DNA of 64,000 bases from Arthrobacter sp. C9C5. GTDB taxonomy: Bacteria > Actinomycetota > Actinomycetes > Actinomycetales > Micrococcaceae. The notes beneath the pieces were generated by a model. That model was given only the letters and a program-made list of their open reading frames with translations. It had not been told where the DNA came from and made no database searches. The position numbers were made by a program, and so were the translations under genes. The stretch spans positions 1-64,000 of the forward strand of contig NZ_JABFMX010000014.1 of the NCBI RefSeq assembly GCF_013359735.1, read 5' to 3'. Below are positions 12,366-21,219 of this stretch, one piece after another (the stretch's first letter is position 1; each line of letters starts with the position of its first letter).

Positions 12366-13274
12366 CTAGCCACCCACTAGATCGGTCATGATGGTCTGCA
12401 GCGCTTCGCAGACCATCATGACCGATTTGCGTTTAAGGTTCTCCGGCCGGGCCAGGATGTCGATCCGGCGCCTGGTGCTGATCCCCTCCAGCGGCTTGAG
12501 CACGATCTCCGGGTTGAGCACAGGCCGCGCGGTGTGCCGGGGCAGCAGCCCGATCACGCTCCCGGTCGCCACCAGCGCCGCCACCGTGGAGTAGTCGTTG
12601 ATCCGGTGCACGATGTTCAGCTCGCGGCTGGACACGGCCGCGACGGCGGAGAGCACGTCGGCGGGGGAGTAGCCGGTGTGGCTGGTCACCCAGGGTTCGC
12701 CGACGACGTCGTCCGCCGTCACCGCCCGCTGCCCGGCGAGCCGGTGCCCGGCCGGTAGCGCCACGTCCAGCGGCTCGTGCGCGAGCGGGATCACCGCCAC
12801 CCGCTCCTGGGGCCATCGCGGGCTGTGGTCCATCCGGTGCGCGAGGACCAGGTCATACCGGGCGGTCAGCGCCGGGAAATCCTGCTGGGCGACATCCTCG
12901 TCGGAGAGCTGGATCCTCGGCTGCCCGGGTTCGGCCAGCAGCCGGGCCAGCGGCGCGAACAAGGCCTGGCCGGCGCTGTGGAACCCGCTCAGGGTCACCG
13001 GCGCCACCGGCGAGCCGTGGTACGCGCCGATCGCCGTCCTCGCGTCCGCCATCGCGCTCACGACGGCGGCCCCGGCGTCCGCGAGCACCTGGCCGGCCTC
13101 GGTGAGGACCAGGTTCCGGCCCTCCTTCCGGGTCAGCGGCACGTCCACGGACTTCTGCAGGGCGGCCAGTTGCTGGGACACGGCCGAGGGCGTGACCAGG
13201 AGCGTTTCCGCGACCGCCTTGACGCTGCCCAGGGCGCCGAGTTCGCGGAGCATTTCGAGCTGGTGGATCTCCAT
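12366..13274 (-). CDS. LysR family transcriptional regulator (possible threonine catabolism regulator)
   Basis: It has an N-terminal winged helix (residues 1-60, with GSVKAVAETLLVTPSAVSQQLAAL) and a periplasmic-binding-like effector domain (about 85-290). The start at 13274 (MEIHQLEML) is preferred; 13283 is also possible. It is divergent from tdh-kbl, a standard layout for a LysR protein controlling its neighbour, so threonine, glycine or a derivative may be the effector; that is inference. The last about 16 codons coincide with a long bidirectional hairpin, so the C-terminus is encoded by the terminator. Confidence 0.9.
   Translation of the reverse strand: MEIHQLEMLRELGALGSVKAVAETLLVTPSAVSQQLAALQKSVDVPLTRKEGRNLVLTEAGQVLADAGAAVVSAMADARTAIGAYHGSPVAPVTLSGFHSAGQALFAPLARLLAEPGQPRIQLSDEDVAQQDFPALTARYDLVLAHRMDHSPRWPQERVAVIPLAHEPLDVALPAGHRLAGQRAVTADDVVGEPWVTSHTGYSPADVLSAVAAVSSRELNIVHRINDYSTVAALVATGSVIGLLPRHTARPVLNPEIVLKPLEGISTRRRIDILARPENLKRKSVMMVCEALQTIMTDLVGG
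12378..12427. terminator. Bidirectional terminator between gatB and the LysR gene
   Basis: A long inverted repeat, atcggtcatgatggtctgc with gcagaccatcatgaccgat, with a short agcgcttc loop, lies between convergent genes. It is inside the reading frame of the LysR gene, whose stop is at 12366-12368, so for that gene termination would have to occur after the coding region is transcribed in full. Confidence 0.8.
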
Positions 13275-13300
13275 GGCCACCATCCTAGAGGTAAGCAACA

Positions 13301-13319
13301 GCTAAATCGTCGATTGAGA
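13301..13319. promoter_or_regulatory. Candidate LysR operator in the tdh divergent region
   Basis: An imperfect palindrome, CTAAATCG-T-CGATTGAG (core AATCGTCGATT at 13305-13315), lies 30 bases upstream of the LysR start and about 105 bases upstream of tdh. It fits the T-N11-A style of LysR sites only loosely. Confidence 0.35.
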
Positions 13320-13419
13320 AAAATCCGGTTGTGCTAATGCTTTCCGCCGGGTCTAATGAGGTGAGTTGTCCCACACCACCGCTCCCATCCCGGAGCGGCC
13401 AGCACAGTAAGGCAGGCCC

Positions 13420-14466
13420 ATGAAGGCTCTCTACAAGTCCGGCGCCCACGCGGGATTCGAACTGGTCGACCGCCCGGAGCCGGAAACCGGGGCCGGGGAC
13501 GTCAAGATCCGCGTCATGACCACCGGAATCTGCGGCACGGACCTGCACATCCAGTCGTGGGACGCCTGGGCGCAGGGCATCATCAACGCACCGCTGATCG
13601 CCGGCCACGAGTTCTACGGTGAAGTCGTGGAGATCGGCGAGGACGTCATGGACGTCAAGGTCGGCGACCGGGTCTCCGGCGAGGGCCACATCGTCTGCGG
13701 AATCTGCCGCAACTGCCGCGCCGGCCGCAAGCAGATGTGCATCAACACCGTCAGCGTCGGCGTCCAGCGCGACGGCGCGTTCGCCGAATACGTCGTCATC
13801 CCGGAAACCAACGTCTGGGTCCACCACGATCCGTCCGTGACCCCGGAGCTCGGTGCCATCTTCGACCCGTTCGGCAACGCCGTGCACACCGCGCTGAGCT
13901 TCCCGCTGGTGGGCGAAGACGTGCTCATCACCGGCGCCGGACCCATCGGCCTGATGGCGATCGCCGTCGCCCGCCACGCCGGGGCCCGCAAGATCGCCAT
14001 CACCGACGTCTCCGCCCCGCGCCTGGAACTGGCCCGCCGGCTCGGCGTCGACCTCGCGATCGACGTTTCCAAGATGCGCGTCAAGGACGCCCAGCGCGAA
14101 CTGGGCATGCGCGAAGGCTTCGACATCGGCATGGAAATGTCCGGGCACCCCACCGCGCTGCCTGAGATGATCGACAACATGAACCACGGCGGCCGGATCG
14201 CGATGCTGGGGCTGCCCAGCCAGTCCATCGACATCGACTGGGGCAAAGTGGTCACGCACATGCTGACCATGAAAGGCATCTACGGCCGCGAGATGTTCGA
14301 GACCTGGTATGCCATGAGCGCCATGCTGTCCTCCAACCCGGTGCTGCACGCCAACATCTCCGCCGTGGTCACCGATACGCTGCCCGCCTCGGACTGGGAA
14401 AAGGGCTTCGAGATCGCCCGCGCCGGCGTCGGCGGCAAGGTCGTCCTCGACTGGACTGGCTTCTAG
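13420..14466 (+). CDS. tdh: L-threonine 3-dehydrogenase
   Basis: Oxidises L-threonine with NAD+ to 2-amino-3-ketobutyrate. It is a zinc-dependent medium-chain dehydrogenase of 348 residues: catalytic zinc ligands C38 (GICGTDLH), H63 and E64 (AGHEFYGEV); structural zinc cysteines C93, C96, C99 and C107; and the Rossmann glycines GAGPIG at 172-177. The next gene, kbl, uses its unstable product, which supports the assignment. A small hairpin (gctcc/ggagc) sits in the leader just before the gene. Confidence 0.95.
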   Translation: MKALYKSGAHAGFELVDRPEPETGAGDVKIRVMTTGICGTDLHIQSWDAWAQGIINAPLIAGHEFYGEVVEIGEDVMDVKVGDRVSGEGHIVCGICRNCRAGRKQMCINTVSVGVQRDGAFAEYVVIPETNVWVHHDPSVTPELGAIFDPFGNAVHTALSFPLVGEDVLITGAGPIGLMAIAVARHAGARKIAITDVSAPRLELARRLGVDLAIDVSKMRVKDAQRELGMREGFDIGMEMSGHPTALPEMIDNMNHGGRIAMLGLPSQSIDIDWGKVVTHMLTMKGIYGREMFETWYAMSAMLSSNPVLHANISAVVTDTLPASDWEKGFEIARAGVGGKVVLDWTGF

Positions 14467-14522
14467 CCCCCGCCCGTTTCCGGTACCGTACAAAAATTCA
14501 CCCCTGCACAGGAGCGCAACCC

Positions 14523-15737
14523 ATGTATTCAGCCATCAAGGACCAGCTGCAGCACGAACTCGACGAGATCCGCGGTGCCGGCCTGTTCAAGACCGAACGG
14601 CACATCGATTCCCCGCAGGCCAGCCACATCAAGGCGGGCCAGCTCGGCCAGGGCAGCTCGGAGGTGCTGAACTTCTGCGCCAACAACTACCTCGGCCTTG
14701 CGGACCACCCGGAGATCATCGCGGCCGCCAAGGAGGCCATGGACTCCCGCGGCTTCGGCATGGCCAGCGTGCGCTTCATCTGCGGCACCCAGGACCTGCA
14801 CCTGGCCCTCGAGGCGCGGGTGTCGAAGTTCCTTGGCACCGAGGACACCATCCTGTTCTCGAGCTGCTTCGACGCCAACGGCGGCGTCTTCGAGTCGCTC
14901 TTCGGCCCGGAGGACGCCGTCATCTCCGACGCGCTGAACCACGCCTCGATCATCGACGGGATCCGGCTGTGCAAGGCCCAGCGCTTCCGCTACGCCAACC
15001 AGGACATGGCGGACCTCGAGGCCCGGCTGATCGAGGCCAGCACGCAGGAGAACCCGGCCCGCCGCAAGATTATCGTCACCGACGGCGTGTTCTCGATGGA
15101 CGGCTTCCTCGCACCGCTCGAGGCGATTTGCGACCTCGCCGAAAAGTATGACGCCATGGTCATGGTGGACGACTCGCACGCCGTGGGATTCATGGGCGCC
15201 ACCGGTGCCGGCACCCCGGAGCACGCCGGCGTCTCGGACCGGGTGGACATCTACACCGGCACCTTCGGCAAGGCCCTTGGCGGCGCGTCCGGCGGCTACG
15301 TCTCGGGCCGGCGCGAAGTCATCGCCATGCTCCGCCAGAAGGCACGCCCCTACCTGTTCTCCAACTCGCTGGCACCGGCCATCGTCGCCGCCACGCTCAA
15401 GGCCCTGGACCTGGTGGAGAACTCCGGCGAACTGCGCAGCAAGCTCTTCGCCAACGCGGAACTCTTCCGCCGCCGGATGGGTGAGGAAGGCTTTGAGCTG
15501 CTCGACGGCGAACACGCGATCGTCCCGGTCATGTTCGGCGACGCCGTGATGGCGGCCAAGGTCGCGGACGCGATGCTCGCCAACGGCGTCTTCGTCACCG
15601 CCTTCAGCTACCCCGTCGTGCCCAAGGGCGCCGCCCGGATCCGCGTCCAGCTCTCCGCCGCGCACAGCGCGGACGACGTCGAGAGCTGCGTCCAGGCGTT
15701 CGTCCGCAGCCGCGAGACGGTGGCTGCGAGCTCGTAG
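14523..15737 (+). CDS. kbl: Glycine C-acetyltransferase (2-amino-3-ketobutyrate CoA ligase)
   Basis: Cleaves 2-amino-3-ketobutyrate with CoA to glycine and acetyl-CoA, completing the two-step threonine route begun by Tdh. It is a PLP-dependent alpha-oxoamine synthase of 404 residues: PLP-binding HA motif in [10 protein letters not shown] (about 216-225), Schiff-base lysine K250 in [10 protein letters not shown], and the conserved [10 protein letters not shown] near residue 50. The ATG follows aggagcg. It lies 56 bases after tdh, so the two are almost certainly one operon. Confidence 0.96.
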   Translation: MYSAIKDQLQHELDEIRGAGLFKTERHIDSPQASHIKAGQLGQGSSEVLNFCANNYLGLADHPEIIAAAKEAMDSRGFGMASVRFICGTQDLHLALEARVSKFLGTEDTILFSSCFDANGGVFESLFGPEDAVISDALNHASIIDGIRLCKAQRFRYANQDMADLEARLIEASTQENPARRKIIVTDGVFSMDGFLAPLEAICDLAEKYDAMVMVDDSHAVGFMGATGAGTPEHAGVSDRVDIYTGTFGKALGGASGGYVSGRREVIAMLRQKARPYLFSNSLAPAIVAATLKALDLVENSGELRSKLFANAELFRRRMGEEGFELLDGEHAIVPVMFGDAVMAAKVADAMLANGVFVTAFSYPVVPKGAARIRVQLSAAHSADDVESCVQAFVRSRETVAASS

Positions 15738-15797
15738 CGGCGGAGCCGCCGCCGGAAACTACAGACGTGACCTCCTGCCGGGTGCAAGGATGGAGGC

Positions 15798-16913
15798 ATG
15801 TCAGCTAAATACGATGTCGTGATCGTGGGCGGCGGCATTGCCGGCCTGTCCCTGGCCTCCGCCCTCGCCGGCAAATGCAGCGTGGCCCTGGTCGAAGCCG
15901 AGCAGTCGCTGGGCTACCACACCTCCGCACGCTCGGCCCGGCAGCTGATCCCCAGCTACGGGCCGCCCGTGGTCCAGGAGCTCACCATGCGCACGCTCGA
16001 GCTCATCGGCACCAAGGAGGGCACGCGGCCCGAACCCGTGCTCTCGCCGCGCCGCTTCATGCTGATCGGTGACGAGGACGCCGTCCAGCAGCAGGCCAGT
16101 GGCTTCATGCACCGGATCAGCCACGCCGAGGCCCTGGAAATCTGCCCCGCGCTCAAGCCCGACTCCTTCGCGGCCGCCGGCCTGGACTCCGGATCCTTCG
16201 CCTGCAACGCGTCCCTGCTGCTGGAGGACCACCGCGAGCGGGCCGTCGAGGCCGGCGTGGACATCATCACCGGCGCCAGGGTCCACTCGGCGCAGCGCCT
16301 CGGTTCCGGCTGGGAGCTCGGCGCCGGGCAGGAAGGCTTCGAGGCCGCCGTCGTGGTCAATGCCGCCGGCGCCTGGGCTGACGAATTCGCGGTGCTCAGC
16401 GGCGTCGAGAAGCTCGGACTCCAGCCCTACCGCCGCACCGCGGCGATCGTCGACGTCGAACACCCCCTCCCGCAGGGCTGCCCGATGGTGGCGTCGGCCG
16501 GCAGCTTCTACTTCCGCCCGGACGGACGGCGCCAGGTGCTGATCTCGCCGTCCGAAACCGTGCCCAGCGGCCCCGAGGACGCCCAGCCGTATCCGGGCGA
16601 CATCGAGGCGCTGATCGACCGGCTCAACACGGTTACCACGATGGGGATCGGCAGCGTCCGCCGCGCGTGGACCGGGCTGCGGACCGAGGCCTCCGACGGT
16701 ATCCCCGTGGTGGGGTTCGACGCCGAGGCCACCGGCTTCTTCTGGCTCGCCGGCCAGGGCGGCTACGGCTTCCAGACCTCCTCCGGCATCGCGGAGCTGG
16801 CCGCGGAGCTGATCCTCGCCGGCCAGGGATCGGCACAGCCGCTCCCTGCCGACAGTCCGGCATCCCGGACAGCCGCGGCACTGGCAGCGACCCGGATGTC
16901 CATCCGGGGCTGA
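15798..16913 (+). CDS. FAD-dependent oxidoreductase, DAO family
   Basis: The N-terminal FAD-binding motif VVIVGGGIAGLSLASAL (about 6-23) and a C-terminal GxxGxG-like stretch (LAGQGGYGFQTSSG) define a D-amino-acid/glycine oxidase-like fold; 371 residues is normal. It follows kbl by 60 bases and could act on glycine, sarcosine or another small amine in the threonine route, or on an intermediate linked to the next gene hutI. The substrate is not readable from sequence. Confidence 0.88.
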   Translation: MSAKYDVVIVGGGIAGLSLASALAGKCSVALVEAEQSLGYHTSARSARQLIPSYGPPVVQELTMRTLELIGTKEGTRPEPVLSPRRFMLIGDEDAVQQQASGFMHRISHAEALEICPALKPDSFAAAGLDSGSFACNASLLLEDHRERAVEAGVDIITGARVHSAQRLGSGWELGAGQEGFEAAVVVNAAGAWADEFAVLSGVEKLGLQPYRRTAAIVDVEHPLPQGCPMVASAGSFYFRPDGRRQVLISPSETVPSGPEDAQPYPGDIEALIDRLNTVTTMGIGSVRRAWTGLRTEASDGIPVVGFDAEATGFFWLAGQGGYGFQTSSGIAELAAELILAGQGSAQPLPADSPASRTAAALAATRMSIRG

Positions 16914-16924
16914 AGAATGGACCC

Positions 16925-18136
16925 ATGAGCACCCTCATCACCAACATCGCCGAACTGATGACCCAGGACGCGGACCACCGGGTCCTGAAGGATGCGGCCA
17001 TCGTGATCGAGGGCGAACGCATCGCCTGGCTGGGTGCCGCCGCGGACGCCCCGGCGGCGGACGACGCCGTCGACGCCGCCGGCCGCGCCCTCCTGCCGGG
17101 CTGGGTGGATTCCCACACGCACCTGATCTTCGCCGGCGACCGGACCGCGGAGTTCGAGGCGCGGATGTCGGGGGAGAGCTACAGCGCCGGAGGCATCGCC
17201 GTCACCACCGGCGCCACCCGCGCCACGGGCGACTTCGACCTCACCCGGCTCGCGCTGGGCCGCGTGGCGGAGGCCGTCGCCCAGGGGACCACCTGCCTGG
17301 AGACGAAGACCGGCTACGGCCTGGACGTGGAAAACGAGGCCCGCAGCGCGAGGATCGCGTCCACCGTCGCGGACGAGGTGACCTACCTCGGCGCGCACCT
17401 GGTACCGGACGGCATGGACGCGGAGGAGTACACGGACCTGGTCTGCGGACCGATGCTCGCCGCCGTCCGGCCCTACGTCCGCTGGGCCGACGTGTTTTGC
17501 GAACGCGGCGCGTTCAACGAGGACCAGTCCCGCCGGGTGCTCCAGGCCTGCCGGGACGCCGGACTGGGCCTGCGCGTGCACGGCAACCAGCTGGGGGAAG
17601 GCCCCGGCGTGCGGCTGGCGGTTGAATTCGGGGCCGCGAGCGTGGACCACGTGAACTACCTGTCCCGGGCCGACGTGCATGCCCTCGCGGACAGCTGGTC
17701 CGGCTGGGAGGCAGCGGCCGGCGCGGGCGAGCGGGGCACGGTCGCGACCTGCCTGCCGGCCTGCGACCTGTCCACCCGGCAGCCGCTGGCCCCGGCCCGG
17801 GAACTGCTCGACGCCGGCGTCCAGCTTGCGCTCGCATCCAACTGCAACCCCGGCACCTCCTACACGAGCTCGATGGCGTTCTGCGTCACCACCGCCGTGC
17901 TGCAGATGCGGCTCAGCGTGCACGAGGCTGTCCGCGCGGCGACGTACGGCGGTGCGCTGGCGCTGGGCCGGGAGTCCGGGAACGACGTCGACGGCCAGCG
18001 GGCGGTCGGTTCGATCGACGTCGGGCACCGGGCGGACCTGCACCTGCTCAACGCCCCGTCCGCCACCCATTTGGCCTACCGGCCGGGCATGCCGCTCACC
18101 CACGCCGTCTGGCGCGCCGGGGTCCGCGCCCGCTGA
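16925..18136 (+). CDS. hutI: Imidazolonepropionase
   Basis: Hydrolyses 4-imidazolone-5-propanoate to N-formimidoyl-L-glutamate in histidine degradation. It is an amidohydrolase of 403 residues: metal-binding SHTHLIFAGDR (H-x-H, about 61-71), ETKTGYGL (about 122-129), a later metal His in LRVHGNQ and ATNCNPG-type end motif (here ASNCNPGTSYTSSM). The other hut genes are not in the window, so hutI is separated from hutU/hutH here. The ATG lies 11 bases after the oxidase stop. Confidence 0.93.
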   Translation: MSTLITNIAELMTQDADHRVLKDAAIVIEGERIAWLGAAADAPAADDAVDAAGRALLPGWVDSHTHLIFAGDRTAEFEARMSGESYSAGGIAVTTGATRATGDFDLTRLALGRVAEAVAQGTTCLETKTGYGLDVENEARSARIASTVADEVTYLGAHLVPDGMDAEEYTDLVCGPMLAAVRPYVRWADVFCERGAFNEDQSRRVLQACRDAGLGLRVHGNQLGEGPGVRLAVEFGAASVDHVNYLSRADVHALADSWSGWEAAAGAGERGTVATCLPACDLSTRQPLAPARELLDAGVQLALASNCNPGTSYTSSMAFCVTTAVLQMRLSVHEAVRAATYGGALALGRESGNDVDGQRAVGSIDVGHRADLHLLNAPSATHLAYRPGMPLTHAVWRAGVRAR

Positions 18137-18167
18137 GCAGCCGCACCGGAGGCCAAGGAGGAATGAC

Positions 18168-19556
18168 ATGGCCGACTTCGCCAGGGAACTCGCCATCATG
18201 ATCGATCTGGTGCGGGCCAAGCGCGGCGGCCCGCGTGCCCTGGCCCGGCGCCGGGACGCCCGGCTGGCCGCCCTCGTGGCCCACGCCCGCACCAGCTCCC
18301 CGTTCTACCGGGAGCTCTACCGCGGCCTTCCGGAGAGCGTCCTGCTCCGGGAGTTGCCTCCGGTCACCAAACCGGAGCTGATGGCGCACTTTGACGACTG
18401 GGTCACCGACCCCGCCGTCACCCGCGCGGACCTGGAGGCCTTCGTCGCCGATCGCTCCCTGGTCGGCAGCCGCTACCGCGGCCGGTACTTCGTCTGCACC
18501 AGCTCCGGAACGACGGGCCATCCCGGGCTGTTCGTTCATGACCCCGGCGCCGTCGCGACCTACCGGGCACAGGCCGTCCGGGCCTTCGGGGCCGCCCTCG
18601 ACGCCGGCCGGCTGCCGGCCATGCTTCGCCGGCGAGGCCGTACCGCCGTCGTGGTGGGCACGGGCGGGCATTTCGCCGGCGTCGTGTGGCTCGAGTCCGA
18701 ACGGCGCCGCAGCCGGGGACGGCGCCGCGCCTACCGGCTGATCTCAGTGCAGCAGCCGCTGCCCCGGCTGGTGCAGGAGCTCAACGACTTCGACCCGGCC
18801 CTCCTGATCGGCTACCCCAGCGCACTCGAACTCCTGGCCGCAGAGCAGGACGCGGGCCGGCTGCACATCCGGCCCGTGGTGGTGGAGTCCAGCGGCGAGT
18901 CCCTTGGCGACCGGGCGCGCCTGGCAGCGGCGCTGGGCGCCGAGGTCCACAACGTCTACGCCGCCTCGGAGTTCAGTCCCATCGCCTTGGACTGTCCCCG
19001 CGGCTGGCTGCATGTGAACAGCGACTGGGTCATCCTGGAGCCGGTCGAGGAAGACTACCGGCCCACGCCCGCGGGCCAGCCCTCGCACACGGTGCTGCTG
19101 ACCAACCTCGCCAACCGCGTGCAGCCGCTGATCCGCTACGACCTCGGCGACTCCGTGATCGCCAAGCCCGGTCCCTGCGAATGCGGCAACCCGCTGCCCG
19201 CGATCCGGGTGGCCGGCAGGCACGACGACGTCCTGCACCTGCAAAAGGCGGGCGGCGGCACGGTGAGTGTCCTGCCGCTCGCCATCACCGCCCCGATCGA
19301 CGACGCGCCGGGCGTCCACCGCTGCCAGCTGGTCCAGTCCGGTCCGGCGGAATTGCGGGTCCGGCTTCAGCTGGAGCCCGGCGCCGCGGGGGAGACGGTG
19401 TGGCAGGACGTGACCGCCAAGCTGGCCGGGTTCCTGGCCGGCCAGGGCTTGGCGAACGTCGACCTGGTCCGGGCGGAGGAGGCGCCGGACCAGACCGGCG
19501 CGAGCGGGAAGTTCCACCAGGTCATCGCGTTGAAGCCGCCCCCGGGCAGCGTCTAG
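18168..19556 (+). CDS. PaaK/CapK-like adenylate-forming protein
   Basis: A member of the ANL adenylating superfamily related to phenylacetate-CoA ligase and coronafacic/capsule CapK proteins. The P-loop-like CTSSGTTGHPGLFVHD (about 107-122), the Y(A)ASEF motif (about 264-268) and YDLGDSV (about 324-330) are visible. An effector domain follows. The 462-residue start at 18168 is set by the aaggagg at 18155-18161. The acid substrate is unknown. It follows hutI by 31 bases and may be transcribed with it, but a role in histidine degradation is not known for this family. Confidence 0.85.
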   Translation: MADFARELAIMIDLVRAKRGGPRALARRRDARLAALVAHARTSSPFYRELYRGLPESVLLRELPPVTKPELMAHFDDWVTDPAVTRADLEAFVADRSLVGSRYRGRYFVCTSSGTTGHPGLFVHDPGAVATYRAQAVRAFGAALDAGRLPAMLRRRGRTAVVVGTGGHFAGVVWLESERRRSRGRRRAYRLISVQQPLPRLVQELNDFDPALLIGYPSALELLAAEQDAGRLHIRPVVVESSGESLGDRARLAAALGAEVHNVYAASEFSPIALDCPRGWLHVNSDWVILEPVEEDYRPTPAGQPSHTVLLTNLANRVQPLIRYDLGDSVIAKPGPCECGNPLPAIRVAGRHDDVLHLQKAGGGTVSVLPLAITAPIDDAPGVHRCQLVQSGPAELRVRLQLEPGAAGETVWQDVTAKLAGFLAGQGLANVDLVRAEEAPDQTGASGKFHQVIALKPPPGSV

Positions 19557-19567
19557 AAGAACAGCCC

Positions 19568-20248
19568 TTAGAAGAACATCGGCGGGGCGTCCAGCACGGT
19601 TTCGTCCACCCGGCGGTCCTCCCACTGGCTGAACGGCTTGTCCAGCTCGTACTTGCCTTGCCGGGTGCGCAACAGGGTGCGGATCTCGGCATTGTCCGGG
19701 TTGTTCAGCGACTCGAAGTACTCCACCGACCAGTGGAACCAGCGCATGCAGAACAGCCGCATGGTCAGGCCGTGCGTCACGAACAAGGCGTTCGGCGCAT
19801 AGTTCGGCTTGGACCAGTGCCGGTAAAGGGTCTCCATGAACGAGGAGATCCGGTCGTAGACGTCGGAGCCGGATTCGCCTTCCCGGAACCGGTAGAAGAA
19901 GTGGCCGTAGGCGTTGCGGAGCTCCTTCTGGTCCTCGATGTCGCCCGCGATCTGGAAGTTCGCCCAGTCCTGCTCGCGCAGCCGCGGTTCTTCGATCACG
20001 CGTTCGGTGAGGGACCCCAGCCGGAGCGCCTCGAGGGTCTGGTAGGCCCGGAGGTAGGGGGAGACGTAGACGCAGACCTTTTGCCCGTCCAGCTCCCGCC
20101 GCAGCTGCTCGCCGGCGGCCGTGGCCTGCTCGACGCCGAGCGGGGTCAACGGGATCCGGTAATCGGGCACCCGGTTGTAGATCGAGGTGTCGGCGTTGGC
20201 GGCGGACTGGCCGTGCCGGATCAGAAAAATTTTCCCGGGCGCACTCAC
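19568..20248 (-). CDS. Histidine phosphatase superfamily protein
   Basis: A phosphoglycerate-mutase-like phosphatase of 226 residues. The catalytic motif IFLIRHGQSAAN lies at about residues 7-18, with a later acid/base pair region and the second histidine in LFVTHGLTMRLF. GTG 20248 is chosen because it places RHG near the N-terminus and because TATGCT lies exactly six bases upstream, as in a leaderless gene. An in-frame TTG at 20275 is the alternative. It probably acts on a small phosphate ester; no specific substrate can be stated. Confidence 0.87.
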   Translation of the reverse strand: MSAPGKIFLIRHGQSAANADTSIYNRVPDYRIPLTPLGVEQATAAGEQLRRELDGQKVCVYVSPYLRAYQTLEALRLGSLTERVIEEPRLREQDWANFQIAGDIEDQKELRNAYGHFFYRFREGESGSDVYDRISSFMETLYRHWSKPNYAPNALFVTHGLTMRLFCMRWFHWSVEYFESLNNPDNAEIRTLLRTRQGKYELDKPFSQWEDRRVDETVLDAPPMFF

Positions 20249-20254
20249 AGCCCA

Positions 20255-20260
20255 AGCATA
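20255..20260 (-). promoter_or_regulatory. -10 element of a probable leaderless promoter
   Basis: TATGCT on the minus strand, six bases upstream of the histidine phosphatase GTG, with no Shine-Dalgarno sequence between them. Confidence 0.5.
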
Positions 20261-20304
20261 GGCACTTGGAGTCAACTCCCGGCAAAGGCAGGCAAGATAG
20301 AACC

Positions 20305-21081
20305 ATGTTGGTTCCCTCCCGCCGTCGGCTGCGGCTAGAAGTCTGGATCATCCTGGGCCTGTCCCTGGGGCAGTCGGCGGTGTATTCGGTGGTGCAACTG
20401 CTCGACAAGCTGACCCGGGCGCCGCTGGCGCAGGGCACCTCGACCCTGAACCGGTCGCAGAGCAGCCGCGAGTATTTCGACCTTACCTACCAGTTGCTGG
20501 ACATCATCTTCGCCCTGGTTCCGGTGGTGCTGGTGATCTACTTCCTGACCGAGCACCGGCCCGCGGGCCTGTCCGGGGGCACCGCCACTTCGGCCTTCCG
20601 GAAACTTGGCTTCAACTTTGCCCGCCCCGGCAAAGACCTGCTGCAGGGTCTGGGTCTCTTCGCCCTGATCGGCGTCCCGTCGCTGGGCCTCTACGCGGCC
20701 GGCCGGGCGCTGGGAATCACGACGGCGATCATCCCCAGCGCGCTGGACTCCTACTGGTGGACGGTGCCGGTCCTCATTCTCTCCGCGATCCGGCACGGGA
20801 TCGTGGAGGAGGTGATCGTGGTGGGCTACCTGCTCGACCGGCTCGGCAAGTTCGGCTGGCGCATGCCGCTGGCGATCTTCGCCAGTTCGATGCTGCGCGG
20901 CAGCTACCACCTCTACCAGGGCTTCGGGCCCTTCATCGGCAACGCCGTCATGGGCGTCATCTTCGCGCTTATCTACACCAAGACGCGCCGGGTGATGCCG
21001 CTGGTGATTGCGCATGCGTTGCTGGACATCGTTGCGTTCGTCGGCTTCAGCCTGTTCGGCAAGGCAATCGGCCTGGGCTAG
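20305..21081 (+). CDS. CPBP family intramembrane metalloprotease
   Basis: A 258-residue membrane protein with about eight hydrophobic segments and the Abi/CPBP motifs: motif 1 EEVIVVGY (E168-E169), motif 2 with H202 in GSYHLYQG and motif 3 HALLD (H237, D241). In the usual EExxxR motif the arginine is replaced by valine (V173); the glutamates and histidines thought to bind metal are kept. Known members process prenylated CAAX proteins, or protect against bacteriocins; the role here is unknown. It is divergent from the histidine phosphatase, sharing a 56-bp promoter region. Confidence 0.88.
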   Translation: MLVPSRRRLRLEVWIILGLSLGQSAVYSVVQLLDKLTRAPLAQGTSTLNRSQSSREYFDLTYQLLDIIFALVPVVLVIYFLTEHRPAGLSGGTATSAFRKLGFNFARPGKDLLQGLGLFALIGVPSLGLYAAGRALGITTAIIPSALDSYWWTVPVLILSAIRHGIVEEVIVVGYLLDRLGKFGWRMPLAIFASSMLRGSYHLYQGFGPFIGNAVMGVIFALIYTKTRRVMPLVIAHALLDIVAFVGFSLFGKAIGLG

Positions 21082-21219
21082 CGCCGAGGGCCCCGACGGG
21101 GTGCTGCAAGCCGAATGTCTTATTTCGACACGGGACTCTCCCTGCGGCGGCCGGGTCCGTAACATTGGAGCTGTTACAGGCTTCGGCTTGCCAAACCCGC
21201 TGCAAAGGACTATGCAAAG

